Shown: piece after piece, positions 36,732 through 44,608 of the stretch | Layout: each line of letters opens with the position of its first letter | Position numbering within the stretch: position 1 is the stretch's first letter | NCBI GenBank assembly: GCA_910574255.1 | Contig: CAJTAK010000007.1 | Span: 62,001 to 126,000, forward strand | Direction of reading: 5' to 3' | Source of the DNA: Clostridia bacterium | Lineage (GTDB): Bacteria; Bacillota; Clostridia; Lachnospirales; Lachnospiraceae | DNA: 64,000 bases | Program-made: the position numbers and the translations under genes | Notes under the pieces: model-generated | Databases searched by the model: none | Told to the model about the DNA's origin: nothing | The model's input: only the letters and a program-made list of their open reading frames with translations

Positions 36732-37364
36732 TCAGCTAATATCCCGCTTCCGATATACCTTTACCACAATCCGGTATGAAATAAAAAAACAGATACCAGA
36801 AATGATAAGTACAATATGGAAAGCCAGAAGGATATTCTCCTTTACAGGAAAAAGAAAATTGATAAGAAGAACAAGTCCCGTAATAATCCCTGTTGACGCC
36901 ATAAATGACATCATAAAGACAATCTGCGATTTCTCTGGGTCAAACAGATATGCACACGGCAGGCTGATGCCGCCTGCCAGCAGGGTAGCGCTCATCCCGA
37001 TAGAGCCATACAGTAACAGCGAGTGAAGCGTGATATCCATACCGAAACAGGCAAGGACGGCGCAGGGTACCAGCGCTGTCAGCATTCCCAATACGGCAAG
37101 CAGGATATAAAACAGAAACTTCTCACCAATGATCTGGTTCCTTGATACCGGCATGGTAATGACATTTTTATTCCATTTGGATGCCGCATCACTGGTAATG
37201 CTGATAAAGGCTGCTGTTGTAGCGGCAACCGGAGCCAGAACCAGAAGTGCGCTGGTTTCCAGCAAAAAAGATAGCCCAAAGCCCAGAACAACCAGGCTGA
37301 CAATCGTTACGAGAATATTGCTCCTGGCAATATAGAGATCTTTCACCAAAACGCCTTTCATCAC
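36732..37364 (-). CDS. ABC-2 type permease
   Basis: 210 residues with six predicted helices and an ITSDAASKWNKNVITMPVSR loop after helix 2, like the permease at 33.2 kb. Its start overlaps the ATPase stop by four bases. Together with the GntR regulator and ATPase it makes a YtrABC-like operon, generally linked to cell-wall antibiotic stress. Confidence 0.85.
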   Translation of the reverse strand: MMKGVLVKDLYIARSNILVTIVSLVVLGFGLSFLLETSALLVLAPVAATTAAFISITSDAASKWNKNVITMPVSRNQIIGEKFLFYILLAVLGMLTALVPCAVLACFGMDITLHSLLLYGSIGMSATLLAGGISLPCAYLFDPEKSQIVFMMSFMASTGIITGLVLLINFLFPVKENILLAFHIVLIISGICFFISYRIVVKVYRKRDIS

Positions 37365-38212
37365 TTTTCCCCCTTTACATAAAGAAGCATAATTTCATCA
37401 ATCGTTGCCGGGAGAACCAGGGCTTTCGGATATTTTTTCTGCATCCTTTCCCGGTCTGAAACCAGTATCTGCCATTCATAGTCCATTTTACGGTACGAGA
37501 TGATATCGGATTTATCCAGCGCGTCAAACTGCGCCGCACCGCACTTGATGATGCCATACTGTTCGGTCAGTTCGTCTTTGGGTTTCTCAAAAACCACTTT
37601 CCCTTCATGGATAAACACGATATAATCGGCAATCTTCTCTAAATCACTGGTAATGTGCGAAGACACCAAAATGGAATGTTCTTCGTCCTGCACGAAATCT
37701 AAAAGCATATCCAGAATATCATCCCGGACAACCGGGTCTAAGCCGCTGGTGGCTTCGTCCAGGACCAACAGCCTGGAATGATGGGAAAATGCAACAGAGA
37801 TTGCCAGCTTCATCTTCATTCCTTTTGAAAACTGTTTGATCTTCTTATCCGCCGGCAGGGAAAACTGTTTCAGCAGACGCAAATAAGCCTGTTCGTCCCA
37901 TGTCCTGTAAATGTTTTTCATAACCCGGTTCAATTTTCGGGGAGAAAGAATTTCCGGATAATTACTGCCATCAAACACGACGCCAATCTGTTCTTTGACG
38001 TCCCCGTCCAGTTCCTCGCTGTCCAAAATGGATACAACACCGTCTTCCTTTTGAATCAGCCCTAAAGCCGCATTGATGGTTGTGCTTTTTCCTGCGCCGT
38101 TTTCTCCAATCAGTCCGACAATGGAGCCACTGGGAACGGTAAACGAGACGTGGTCCAAAACAAAATCCTGATAAGTTTTGGTAAGCCCTGATACCATGAA
38201 AGCATTTGTCAT
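37361..38212 (-). CDS. ABC transporter ATPase, YtrB type
   Basis: 283 residues. Walker A GENGAGKSTTIN, signature FSKGMKMKLAISVA, Walker B LLVLDEATSGLDP, H-loop ILVSSHITSDLEK. Ribosome binding site GAGGAGG. It lies two bases after the GntR regulator gene, so the operon is gntR-ATPase-permease. A paralogue of the ATPase at 33.8 kb. Confidence 0.92.
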   Translation of the reverse strand: MTNAFMVSGLTKTYQDFVLDHVSFTVPSGSIVGLIGENGAGKSTTINAALGLIQKEDGVVSILDSEELDGDVKEQIGVVFDGSNYPEILSPRKLNRVMKNIYRTWDEQAYLRLLKQFSLPADKKIKQFSKGMKMKLAISVAFSHHSRLLVLDEATSGLDPVVRDDILDMLLDFVQDEEHSILVSSHITSDLEKIADYIVFIHEGKVVFEKPKDELTEQYGIIKCGAAQFDALDKSDIISYRKMDYEWQILVSDRERMQKKYPKALVLPATIDEIMLLYVKGEK

Positions 38213-38214
38213 CG

Positions 38215-38589
38215 CTAATCCTCCTCGTATAATAATGTTAATAAGCTAATTAGTTTATCAAGCGGTATTCCGCTCATACGGGCAATTTCTATCGCGTCAT
38301 TGAAACAGCCCTCTATCTTTTTTTGCTGTTCTTCCAAATAAAAGTCCTGATTTTGGACAGATACATAGCAGCCTTTCCCGGCTGTTGTTTCAATAAAGCC
38401 CTCCTCCTGCAGGATGTCATATGCCTTCTGCACGGTCAGAACACTGATCTGCAGCGATTTTGCAAGGGAGCGGATAGAGGGAAGCGCTTCCCCGGATTTC
38501 AAATCACCGCTCATAACCTGCGCTTTTATCTGCGACACAATCTGCTCGTACAGAGGACGACTTGCCTTATTACTTACAACAATCTCCAA
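38215..38589 (-). CDS. GntR-family regulator, YtrA type
   Basis: 124 residues from a TTG at 38589. An ATG at 38631 is in frame but lies beside the predicted transcription start and inside the operator, so it would not be translated; AAAGGCGGTGG lies just before the TTG. The winged helix is PLYEQIVSQIKAQVMSGDLK and ALPSIRSLAKSLQISVLTVQ. The short C-terminus without ligand domain is typical of YtrA repressors. It should repress its own operon. Confidence 0.85.
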   Translation of the reverse strand: MEIVVSNKASRPLYEQIVSQIKAQVMSGDLKSGEALPSIRSLAKSLQISVLTVQKAYDILQEEGFIETTAGKGCYVSVQNQDFYLEEQQKKIEGCFNDAIEIARMSGIPLDKLISLLTLLYEED

Positions 38590-38605
38590 ACTGCCACCGC
38601 CTTTC

Positions 38606-38664
38606 TGTCTTATACTGTATTGTATTAACAAGTACAGTATAAGACACTATGAAGTAACTGTCAA
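38606..38664 (-). promoter_or_regulatory. gntR promoter and inverted-repeat operator
   Basis: -35 TTGACA (38659-38664), 17-base spacer, -10 TATACT (38636-38641). A perfect 14-bp inverted repeat (TGTCTTATACTGTA, 38606-38619, and its complement 38633-38646) spans the -10 and start site. Confidence 0.75.
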
Positions 38665-38764
38665 GAGAATTACAAAAATCCCATTGCCTTAGCGACGGGA
38701 TCTTTGTATATGGCTATGTAGATATTAAAATCTGGTTTTGCAAACATTCTCTGTATCAGCAAAT

Positions 38765-39268
38765 TTATTCAACTGTGATCACAACAATTTTCACAGCTTC
38801 ATCTGGATGCTCTTCATCAAAATCAATCAGCCCACGGTAACTGATCTCTACTTTATCGCCCACGGTAATCGAGGGTTCCCCTTCTGTTTCTTGAGCACTC
38901 TCCGTAGAAAACCCTTCCAGTATCTGGGCATTCTCCGTGGAAAAATAATAGAGCATGTCATCATCCGGGTTTTTGATTGCGATTGTGTTACCTTCATACT
39001 TTTCAACAATTCCGGCAATGGGATCGCCCTCTATGTTTTCCTCGTCTTCCGGAGAAACTTTTCCATCCTCTTCTGTACTCTCCGGCTTTGACGGTTTCAC
39101 AAGATTAGTTTCTACTTCCTCAGCTTTTGTATCTGCGGTTTCTTTCTGATCCGTTTCCTGTGGGGAATCAGTCTCCACAGATACTGCATCCTCTTTTGAT
39201 TCGGATGAGCAGGCGATCATCCCCATTGCCAAAACTATCATAAATATTAGAATACATTTTCCTTTCAT
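38765..39268 (-). CDS. Lipoprotein of unknown function
   Basis: 167 residues. Signal peptide with lipobox MGMIACSS, a long acidic Thr/Glu/Ser-rich linker (about 20-85), then a small beta-rich domain (GIVEKYEGNTIAIKNPDD to the end). The fold may be OB-like, as in DUF3221-type lipoproteins, but this is a guess. It is paired with the similar lipoprotein gene upstream; the two are 18 bases apart. Confidence 0.7.
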   Translation of the reverse strand: MKGKCILIFMIVLAMGMIACSSESKEDAVSVETDSPQETDQKETADTKAEEVETNLVKPSKPESTEEDGKVSPEDEENIEGDPIAGIVEKYEGNTIAIKNPDDDMLYYFSTENAQILEGFSTESAQETEGEPSITVGDKVEISYRGLIDFDEEHPDEAVKIVVITVE

Positions 39269-39286
39269 AATCTTCCTCCTCTTTTT

Positions 39287-39844
39287 CTAAAAGAACCGTA
39301 TTTCTGTAGCATGAAATTCATCATTTTTAAAGCTGCCTTTCATTTCAACGGACATATGCTCTTTCAAATCCTGAAATCCGGCCTCTTTGTTCCCATGGCC
39401 TTCTTCATTTTCATCCGTGTCTTTCAAATAAAAACAAGTATCTTCTTCAAAAACTACATGAATCAACTGGGAATCGGGAATATCCGCATCGGAGCTTGGA
39501 GAACTGTATACTATGGAACCATCATCAAGAATTTTCACTTTCCTCTCAACGATGAAAAATGAGTCCTCTTCTATCTTCCGAACCTTACCCAGGAAATCCG
39601 CATCGACAGCAGCGGCAACATCCGGCTCTAAAACCTGCCATTTTCCTGATGTATTTTCCTGATGTTCCTCTGCGCTCCCATCAACGCCTTCTAATGGCGC
39701 ATCATTTGATTCCTCCGGTGATGCTTCATCTGCCTGGTTTTCTTCTGTTTTAACAGCAGATTCAGAACCGGAACCGCAACCTGCAATCATTGTGCTCAAT
39801 ATACAGACAGTACCGAATACTATCATTGCCTTTTTCAGTTTCAT
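39287..39844 (-). CDS. Lipoprotein of unknown function
   Basis: 185 residues with lipobox TMIAGCGS, acidic linker (about 25-65), then a domain starting KWQVLEPDVAAAVDADFLGK. It shares the architecture of the next gene, suggesting related surface proteins. No function recognised. An imperfect hairpin (39921-39956, CAGTGAAAT, GCATCC/GGATGC, ATGTCACTG) lies in the leader. Confidence 0.65.
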   Translation of the reverse strand: MKLKKAMIVFGTVCILSTMIAGCGSGSESAVKTEENQADEASPEESNDAPLEGVDGSAEEHQENTSGKWQVLEPDVAAAVDADFLGKVRKIEEDSFFIVERKVKILDDGSIVYSSPSSDADIPDSQLIHVVFEEDTCFYLKDTDENEEGHGNKEAGFQDLKEHMSVEMKGSFKNDEFHATEIRFF

Positions 39845-39974
39845 AAAATTTCTTACCTCCTGGCTATTTATAGAAATAACAGCTATTATAGTCTGTCTGA
39901 TTCATTCAAACAACCTGTTTGCAGTGAAATGCATCCTGGATGCCGCAAATGTCACTGAGCTTTCTGATGAATAT

Positions 39975-40310
39975 CTACTTTTGCTCTACTTTCTCCGCCC
40001 ATTTCAATACTTCATTCTCCTTCAGAAGCCCCATATGGTACAGTGCCTGCACACAGTCTGCATAACCCTGAATGTAAGCCCGTTTCTCTTGGGCAGACGC
40101 AAAATCCTCCAGGCGCTCCTTCATTTCCTCTGCCTTTTCCTGCTCTTCCGCAGGCAGGGTTTCCAGAAACACTTCCCATTCCTTCTCTGTTTCCTTCCAT
40201 GCCTCCAGAGCCGTTTCATATTCCGGGGTACATACATAACTTTCCCGTTTTACATTTTCCCCGTTCAAAGTTCCTAAAAACTGGGCAATCTTCAACCACA
40301 CATCATTCAT
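39975..40310 (-). CDS. Hypothetical cytosolic helical protein
   Basis: 111 residues from the ATG at 40310, placed by AAAGGAG nine bases upstream. Strongly helical and acidic, with EEQEKAEEMKERLEDFASAQ and KRAYIQGYADCVQALYHMGL. It resembles small DUF6809-like phage- or element-associated proteins, without certainty. Divergent from an XRE gene; the shared region holds two operators. Confidence 0.6.
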   Translation of the reverse strand: MNDVWLKIAQFLGTLNGENVKRESYVCTPEYETALEAWKETEKEWEVFLETLPAEEQEKAEEMKERLEDFASAQEKRAYIQGYADCVQALYHMGLLKENEVLKWAEKVEQK

Positions 40311-40384
40311 ACCATACATCTCCTTTATTTCACTTTCTACATCCAGTATTCCCCGATTTTCCACTATTCTGTTTCTATTTTTCG

Positions 40385-40458
40385 ATACTTCATCTTTAGA
40401 AGTATATTATCACGCCATTCCGGTAAAATCAATTCATATACTTCATCTTTAGAAGGGA
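40385..40458. promoter_or_regulatory. Two operators between divergent genes
   Basis: ATACTTCATCTTTAGAAGTA at 40385 (seven-base arms ATACTTC/GAAGTAT) and a second copy at 40438-40458, 53 bases apart. The second overlaps the ribosome binding site of the XRE gene. Confidence 0.55.
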
Positions 40459-40464
40459 GCGTCT

Positions 40465-40858
40465 ATGAAAATCTACTGGAATGGTACTTCCAAAAACATC
40501 ATAGGCCCGAAAATAAGACAGCTCTGCACCAGTCAGGGGCTCTCCCAAGCCGCCCTTGCAGGCCGGCTCCAGCTCCTGGGCATGGAGTGCAGCGACCTGA
40601 CCATTCTGCGCATCGAACAGGGCAGCCGTTTCGTTCCGGACTACGAGGTGGCAATCCTTGCCGAGTATTTCCATATATCCACGGACGAACTGCTGGGAAA
40701 AGGGGAGACAGGACAACAGCAGGATGACGTTTTTCTTCTTTCCTGCCAGAAGCAGAAAATCTCCGGGCCGTGCCTGTTTACACCGCACCAACGCATACAT
40801 AGCCGGCCTCCTGGACAGCTACCGCATCTTGAAAAACTTCAGCCTCACACTCGAATAA
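40465..40858 (+). pseudogene. XRE-type regulator with frameshifted C-terminus
   Basis: The first 80 residues form a normal helix-turn-helix protein (GPKIRQLCTSQGLSQAALAG, DLTILRIEQGSRFVPDYEVA, FHISTDELLGKGE). Beyond about codon 92 this frame reads on without meaning, while the +1 frame gives NAYIAGLLDSYRILKNFSLT and stops at 40858, a plausible natural end. A frameshift or small deletion is likely between them. DNA binding could survive. Confidence 0.6.
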
Positions 40859-40967
40859 CCCACAGACACACAATGTCCCACAGCCTCCCTCTTCTGGATG
40901 CCGTGGGACATTGCTTCTCATTTTCTATACACCAGACAACTTCTATTCTAAACGAAAACCACAAAAA

Positions 40968-41387
40968 TTATATTCCAAAATATCTAATTGCCGTATTTTT
41001 GTATTTTCTTAGCAAAATTTCCAGTTCGTCCTTTGCCCAATATATTATAGATTCCTTTTTCTTTATTCTATCTAGCGTTTGTGGGCTTAGCATACCACTA
41101 TAAAACAATCCGTAACCACTGGCTTTAAAATCTTCAAGTAAGTCTGGTATTTCAGAAATATCTTTTCTATCTATTTGAGCCTTCGTATGTTTACATTGAA
41201 AAATCCAATGTTGTTTCTGTTCCCCTAAAATTGTTTCCACTTTCATATCCGCTTCTAAATCTACACCCCCATCAGAAGCTCTTGTATTCCCCCTTTGAGT
41301 AACATTTTGAAATCCCATATCCACAAATAAGTCTCTACACATTTTTTCAAACGCTCTATCATCTAATTTAGTAATCATACTCTTCAT
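40968..41387 (-). CDS. Mrr-like restriction endonuclease domain protein
   Basis: 139 residues from the ATG at 41387 (CGGAG seven bases upstream). RAFEKMCRDLFVDMGFQNVT, then SDGGVDLEAD and HWIFQCKHTKAQ give the D...QxK catalytic pattern of Mrr_cat PD-(D/E)XK nucleases. It is short for Mrr and has no separate DNA-recognition domain; the upstream gene, which it overlaps by 20 bases, may supply it. It may act in restriction of foreign DNA. Confidence 0.75.
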   Translation of the reverse strand: MKSMITKLDDRAFEKMCRDLFVDMGFQNVTQRGNTRASDGGVDLEADMKVETILGEQKQHWIFQCKHTKAQIDRKDISEIPDLLEDFKASGYGLFYSGMLSPQTLDRIKKKESIIYWAKDELEILLRKYKNTAIRYFGI

Positions 41388-41853
41388 GTAATAACTCCGG
41401 AGATATAAATGGAAGCAACTTATTATACATTTCCTGAATGCCCTTATACTCCTTAGCGGCAAATATATCCTGCTCACCATTCAAAGCCATTATTATTGCC
41501 CAGAAACCACTGTGCAAAGTTTTAACTACCAATATATTCTGACTTATTTCATACTCCTGACAATCTTTATCCTCTACCTCCATGATATCTAAAAATGCAT
41601 TGATACGTTTAAGATACTCGCTTTTTATAGAGACTTTTAATTCTCCAGATTGCGCCAAACAGTATTTTTCACCGGAATAAATTTTATCAGCCATACAAGT
41701 CCGGAACTTCATCGAATCCTTAATCTTTTTAAAAGAGTCATCGCCATAACCTGCAATGAAAGCCCCCTGCCGATCTACAAACACATTATCTATATTACCA
41801 AATTTTGATGGATATCGTTCTGATATATCTGAATAATCTAGCTCCATCAACAT
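41368..41853 (-). CDS. Hypothetical protein coupled to the Mrr-like gene
   Basis: 161 residues, AT-rich. Contains NIDNVFVDRQGAFIAGYGDD and a helical middle, with no motif I recognise. No clear ribosome binding site precedes the ATG at 41853. The 20-base overlap with the Mrr-like gene suggests a functional pair, perhaps a specificity or control subunit. Confidence 0.55.
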   Translation of the reverse strand: MLMELDYSDISERYPSKFGNIDNVFVDRQGAFIAGYGDDSFKKIKDSMKFRTCMADKIYSGEKYCLAQSGELKVSIKSEYLKRINAFLDIMEVEDKDCQEYEISQNILVVKTLHSGFWAIIMALNGEQDIFAAKEYKGIQEMYNKLLPFISPELLHEEYDY

Positions 41854-41923
41854 TCTATAAGCATACTTTATCCATTGCTTTCATTTTGCAGCTTTTATCT
41901 GGAGAAGTTATAAATCGTTTAAC

Positions 41924-42301
41924 TTACATCTGATGTACCAGTAACCATTGTAAAATATCTTCATATTGTTTTCTGTCCGCCGCTACATCTAATATTATGT
42001 CTGATAACTCTTTCTGCTTATATTCAATCTCATAACCGTTTAATGCCAAAAAGACTAACATGGCATGACACCCAATTCTTTTATTGCCATCGAGCATTGC
42101 ATGATTTTTAACCAAGCCATAACAAAGTCTAGCTGTCTTTGCCTGTATGCTTGGATATAATTCTACACCGCCATAAGATTGAAATGGACTTTCTAACGCA
42201 GATTCAAGAAGACCAACGTCTCTAATTCCATCACTTCCTCCGGTAATCTCTATTAACTGAGTGTGAAGTAACAGAATTTGTTCTTTTGTCAGCTTTATCA
42301 T
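41924..42301 (-). CDS. doc: Doc/Fic toxin
   Basis: 125 residues. The Fic-type active site reads NHAMLDGNKRIGCHAML (canonical HxFxDGNK; the Phe is Met here). Doc toxins phosphorylate EF-Tu and stop translation. The start overlaps the antitoxin stop by four bases. Full length for the family. Confidence 0.9.
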   Translation of the reverse strand: MIKLTKEQILLLHTQLIEITGGSDGIRDVGLLESALESPFQSYGGVELYPSIQAKTARLCYGLVKNHAMLDGNKRIGCHAMLVFLALNGYEIEYKQKELSDIILDVAADRKQYEDILQWLLVHQM

Positions 42302-42540
42302 TTTGCAAGAACCTCATATGCTTCCTTATTCTTCTCAATCAATCGTTTCGATATACTCAACACATCTTCATTTGACGCAACAGCATCATTTTCAGCTTTG
42401 CTAAAATCTATGACAAGATATCTTGGTACATTGTTTTTTAATATAACAGCTGTTCCATGTTCATCCACCAATCTTGCTACTTTTGAAAAATTCTGATTTG
42501 CCTCTGTAATAGAAACCATTGTATTTGTATTTATTGTCAT
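42298..42540 (-). CDS. phd: Phd/YefM antitoxin
   Basis: 80 residues: SITEANQNFSKVARLVDEHG is the DNA-binding half, then VILKNNVPRYLVIDF and a flexible toxin-binding helix (RLIEKNKEAYEVL). It neutralises the Doc toxin encoded directly after it and represses the operon. The promoter is strong: TTGAAT-17-TATAAT at 42564-42592. Confidence 0.9.
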   Translation of the reverse strand: MTINTNTMVSITEANQNFSKVARLVDEHGTAVILKNNVPRYLVIDFSKAENDAVASNEDVLSISKRLIEKNKEAYEVLAK

Positions 42541-42563
42541 TGTTCTTACCTCCCGATAATTTT

Positions 42564-42592
42564 ATTATACTTAATTTATAGGATAAATTCAA
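42564..42592 (-). promoter_or_regulatory. phd-doc promoter
   Basis: -35 TTGAAT (42587-42592), 17-base spacer, -10 TATAAT (42564-42569), 24 bases before the antitoxin start. Confidence 0.65.
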
Positions 42593-42627
42593 CCTATTTT
42601 TATAATCCTACAAGTATAAACCAGAGT

Positions 42628-43326
42628 CTAATTTGTAATCATTTTACATTCTCCATAATACAAGGCAAAATGAAATTTATCATCTTTCTCTCCAATAAAC
42701 ATACATCTATATTTTCCTTTTCGTTTAGACGAAATTCTTACTGGACTTTCTATATATGCATTCACATAATCATAGGCTAAATTTTTTGTTTGTTTAGGAG
42801 CATTCTCATCCTTTTTTATTAAAAAGGGAAAATAAGCCAGTTTTCTTTCATCTGCTAATGGATAAGCACCATTGCCTGTGCCCAACTGAATTAATTGTGA
42901 AAATGAATCTACACAATTAAACCATCCAATCACAAACGCAACCTTTCCATTTTTTCCATTATCTATTTCATCCATCAACCAGTCAAAATCTTGCTGAAAC
43001 ACTGACCAGCTCTTACTTGCTGCTCTTGTATTAGCTGAACTAACCCAATTTTTTAAATATTTCACCTCAATTTTAAAATCTCTTTGTCCTATATATAAAT
43101 CATGATTTATTTTCTGCGCTTTCTTTATTCTACCACTTTCTCCTGCTGTATAATGAGCATTCTGTTTAAACGGATATCCCAATCTTACTATTATATCCAT
43201 TTCATTAAACTTTTCATCTGCCTCAATTTTCAATTCCGGCTTATCCCACCCCTTATACAACATATTGAATTCATCAATCATGTATAAGCAATTAGCCACT
43301 AAATACTGATCAATCGTTGGACCCAT
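42628..43326 (-). CDS. Hypothetical protein, possible nuclease fold
   Basis: 232 residues from the ATG at 43326 (AAAGGAA upstream; 43368 is an alternative). DFKIEVKYLKNW carries an E-x-K after a hydrophobic strand and follows NEMDIIVRLGYP, which could be a PD-(D/E)XK core, but this is weak. AT-rich like its neighbours. Its place between Phd-Doc, an Mrr-like gene and BrnTA suggests a defence island. Confidence 0.5.
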   Translation of the reverse strand: MGPTIDQYLVANCLYMIDEFNMLYKGWDKPELKIEADEKFNEMDIIVRLGYPFKQNAHYTAGESGRIKKAQKINHDLYIGQRDFKIEVKYLKNWVSSANTRAASKSWSVFQQDFDWLMDEIDNGKNGKVAFVIGWFNCVDSFSQLIQLGTGNGAYPLADERKLAYFPFLIKKDENAPKQTKNLAYDYVNAYIESPVRISSKRKGKYRCMFIGEKDDKFHFALYYGECKMITN

Positions 43327-43466
43327 TAAACAATCATTCCTTTCCATTTCTTGAATTATACATTTCATAAGTTAATACAATTATATTACTAAATTCAGAC
43401 TAATATTCAAAAACTATAAGATAGATTCCAATCAGCATTTTTGTGTTAAATAAGCTTATCTAAATT

Positions 43467-43512
43467 CAAAAACCCCTGCGGACAGCATTCTCACACCATT
43501 CACAAGGGTTTC
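43467..43512 (-). terminator. Terminator after the BrnTA operon
   Basis: Minus strand AAACCCTTG and CAGGGGTTT with a 24-base loop, followed by TTGAATTT. Between it and brnA (43513-43848) lies AT-rich DNA with repeated GGGGGA/CCCCCA tracts and no gene I can support. Confidence 0.5.
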
Positions 43513-43848
43513 TTCATTCAAAATAACCAGGCAAACTTCGCCTTACGCATTCATCTGTTTTGCGAACTTTTCTCTTTCCATGTCCCGGTTGCATATCCCC
43601 GGAACTATGTATTTTACTGGCTTTGCAGTGATTTTTGACTGCTCTGAATCAATATCTTTTCAACTGTATCCCCCAAATTTTATTTTGGGGGAAAATTCAT
43701 TTTGCTTTTTAAAATTTGCGATTTCTGATTTTTCAAATTTGAGGGATAGCCATTTTACATTTGGGGGATATTGGGGGATTTAATCCTTCCCCCCAAACGA
43801 CTAACCATATCACATATTTTCTGTATAATTTAAGATATCCAACACCTT

Positions 43849-44028
43849 TTAAGCCTTTTTCTTACGATTTCGCTGCACAACTGCACTTTTAAATGCTTTC
43901 ATCATGGCTGGTGACAATTCTTGACAATCCTCATCAAAATTTATAGGACTTTTTTTTGCCTCTTCAACTTCTTTAAGCTGTTCTTCCGTAGGCTTTTGTC
44001 CACTTTCAATAACTAATGTTCTGGTCAT
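43849..44028 (-). CDS. BrnA-like antitoxin
   Basis: 59 residues from the ATG at 44028. Short, charged, with QKPTEEQLKEVEEAKKSPIN and DEDCQELSPAMMKAFKSAVV. It overlaps the BrnT toxin gene by 23 bases, which is the usual arrangement. It is shorter than classic BrnA and may lack the full ribbon-helix-helix. Confidence 0.6.
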   Translation of the reverse strand: MTRTLVIESGQKPTEEQLKEVEEAKKSPINFDEDCQELSPAMMKAFKSAVVQRNRKKKA

Positions 44029-44284
44029 AATAAAGCTCCCTTTCTGCATTTGTTGCAAGTCTAGCTGAAATTAATCTAATCGTTTCTTTTCTTTCCGTGA
44101 ATACTACAAACAATACATCTCCAACCTTCCCTATCGCAATATATCTATCCTCATCAACACTATGCTCAAAATCAAACATTTCAATATAATAAGGATCATC
44201 AAACACATATGCTGCTGTTTCAAAAGAAATCTTATGTTTTTCTTTGTTTATAATATTTTTATTTTCATCCCACTCAAATTTCAT
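44006..44284 (-). CDS. BrnT family toxin
   Basis: 92 residues: MKFEWDENKNIINKEKHKIS, the strongly conserved BrnT N-terminus, then FDDPYYIEMFD, DEDRYIAIGKVGDVLFVVFT and ISARLATNAERELYYD. BrnT is a ribonuclease toxin with a RelE-like fold. Full length. Confidence 0.88.
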   Translation of the reverse strand: MKFEWDENKNIINKEKHKISFETAAYVFDDPYYIEMFDFEHSVDEDRYIAIGKVGDVLFVVFTERKETIRLISARLATNAERELYYDQNISY

Positions 44285-44368
44285 TTTTGACTATTCTCTC
44301 TTAGATTATTCTATGCTAACAGTATATCACCAAATAACAAGTCCATCAATTACATTTTCTCATCATTT

Positions 44369-44608
44369 CTACACAGTGTCCTCATTGTCTTTGTATGCCC
44401 AAATATAATATATGGGAAATTCCATAAAATTTCTCTGTTCTTCCTGAACCATATTCTCAAAAATCTTCTTTGCCTTCCTTTTGTTCTCTAACAATATGTA
44501 CGCTCCCAACATTACAGATAGATTATCCTTTCTTCTTTCTACAATATTTTCCAATACCTCCAATTCTTCATCTGATAGATTGCGCTTTGCCAGATGTAAT
44601 ATTTTCAT
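44369..44608 (-). CDS. Small hypothetical protein
   Basis: 79 residues, weak ribosome binding site (AGAAG). Helical with SDEELEVLENIVERRKDNLS and ENKRKAKKIFENMVQEEQ. It overlaps the end of the broken AlbA gene in another frame. It could be the tail of a displaced gene. Confidence 0.35.
   Translation of the reverse strand: MKILHLAKRNLSDEELEVLENIVERRKDNLSVMLGAYILLENKRKAKKIFENMVQEEQRNFMEFPIYYIWAYKDNEDTV

Noticed and set aside
43580..43800. Possible gene in the G/C-tract region
   Set aside because: A 67-codon plus frame exists but shows no family pattern or ribosome binding site; the GGGGGA tracts look like degraded or structural sequence.
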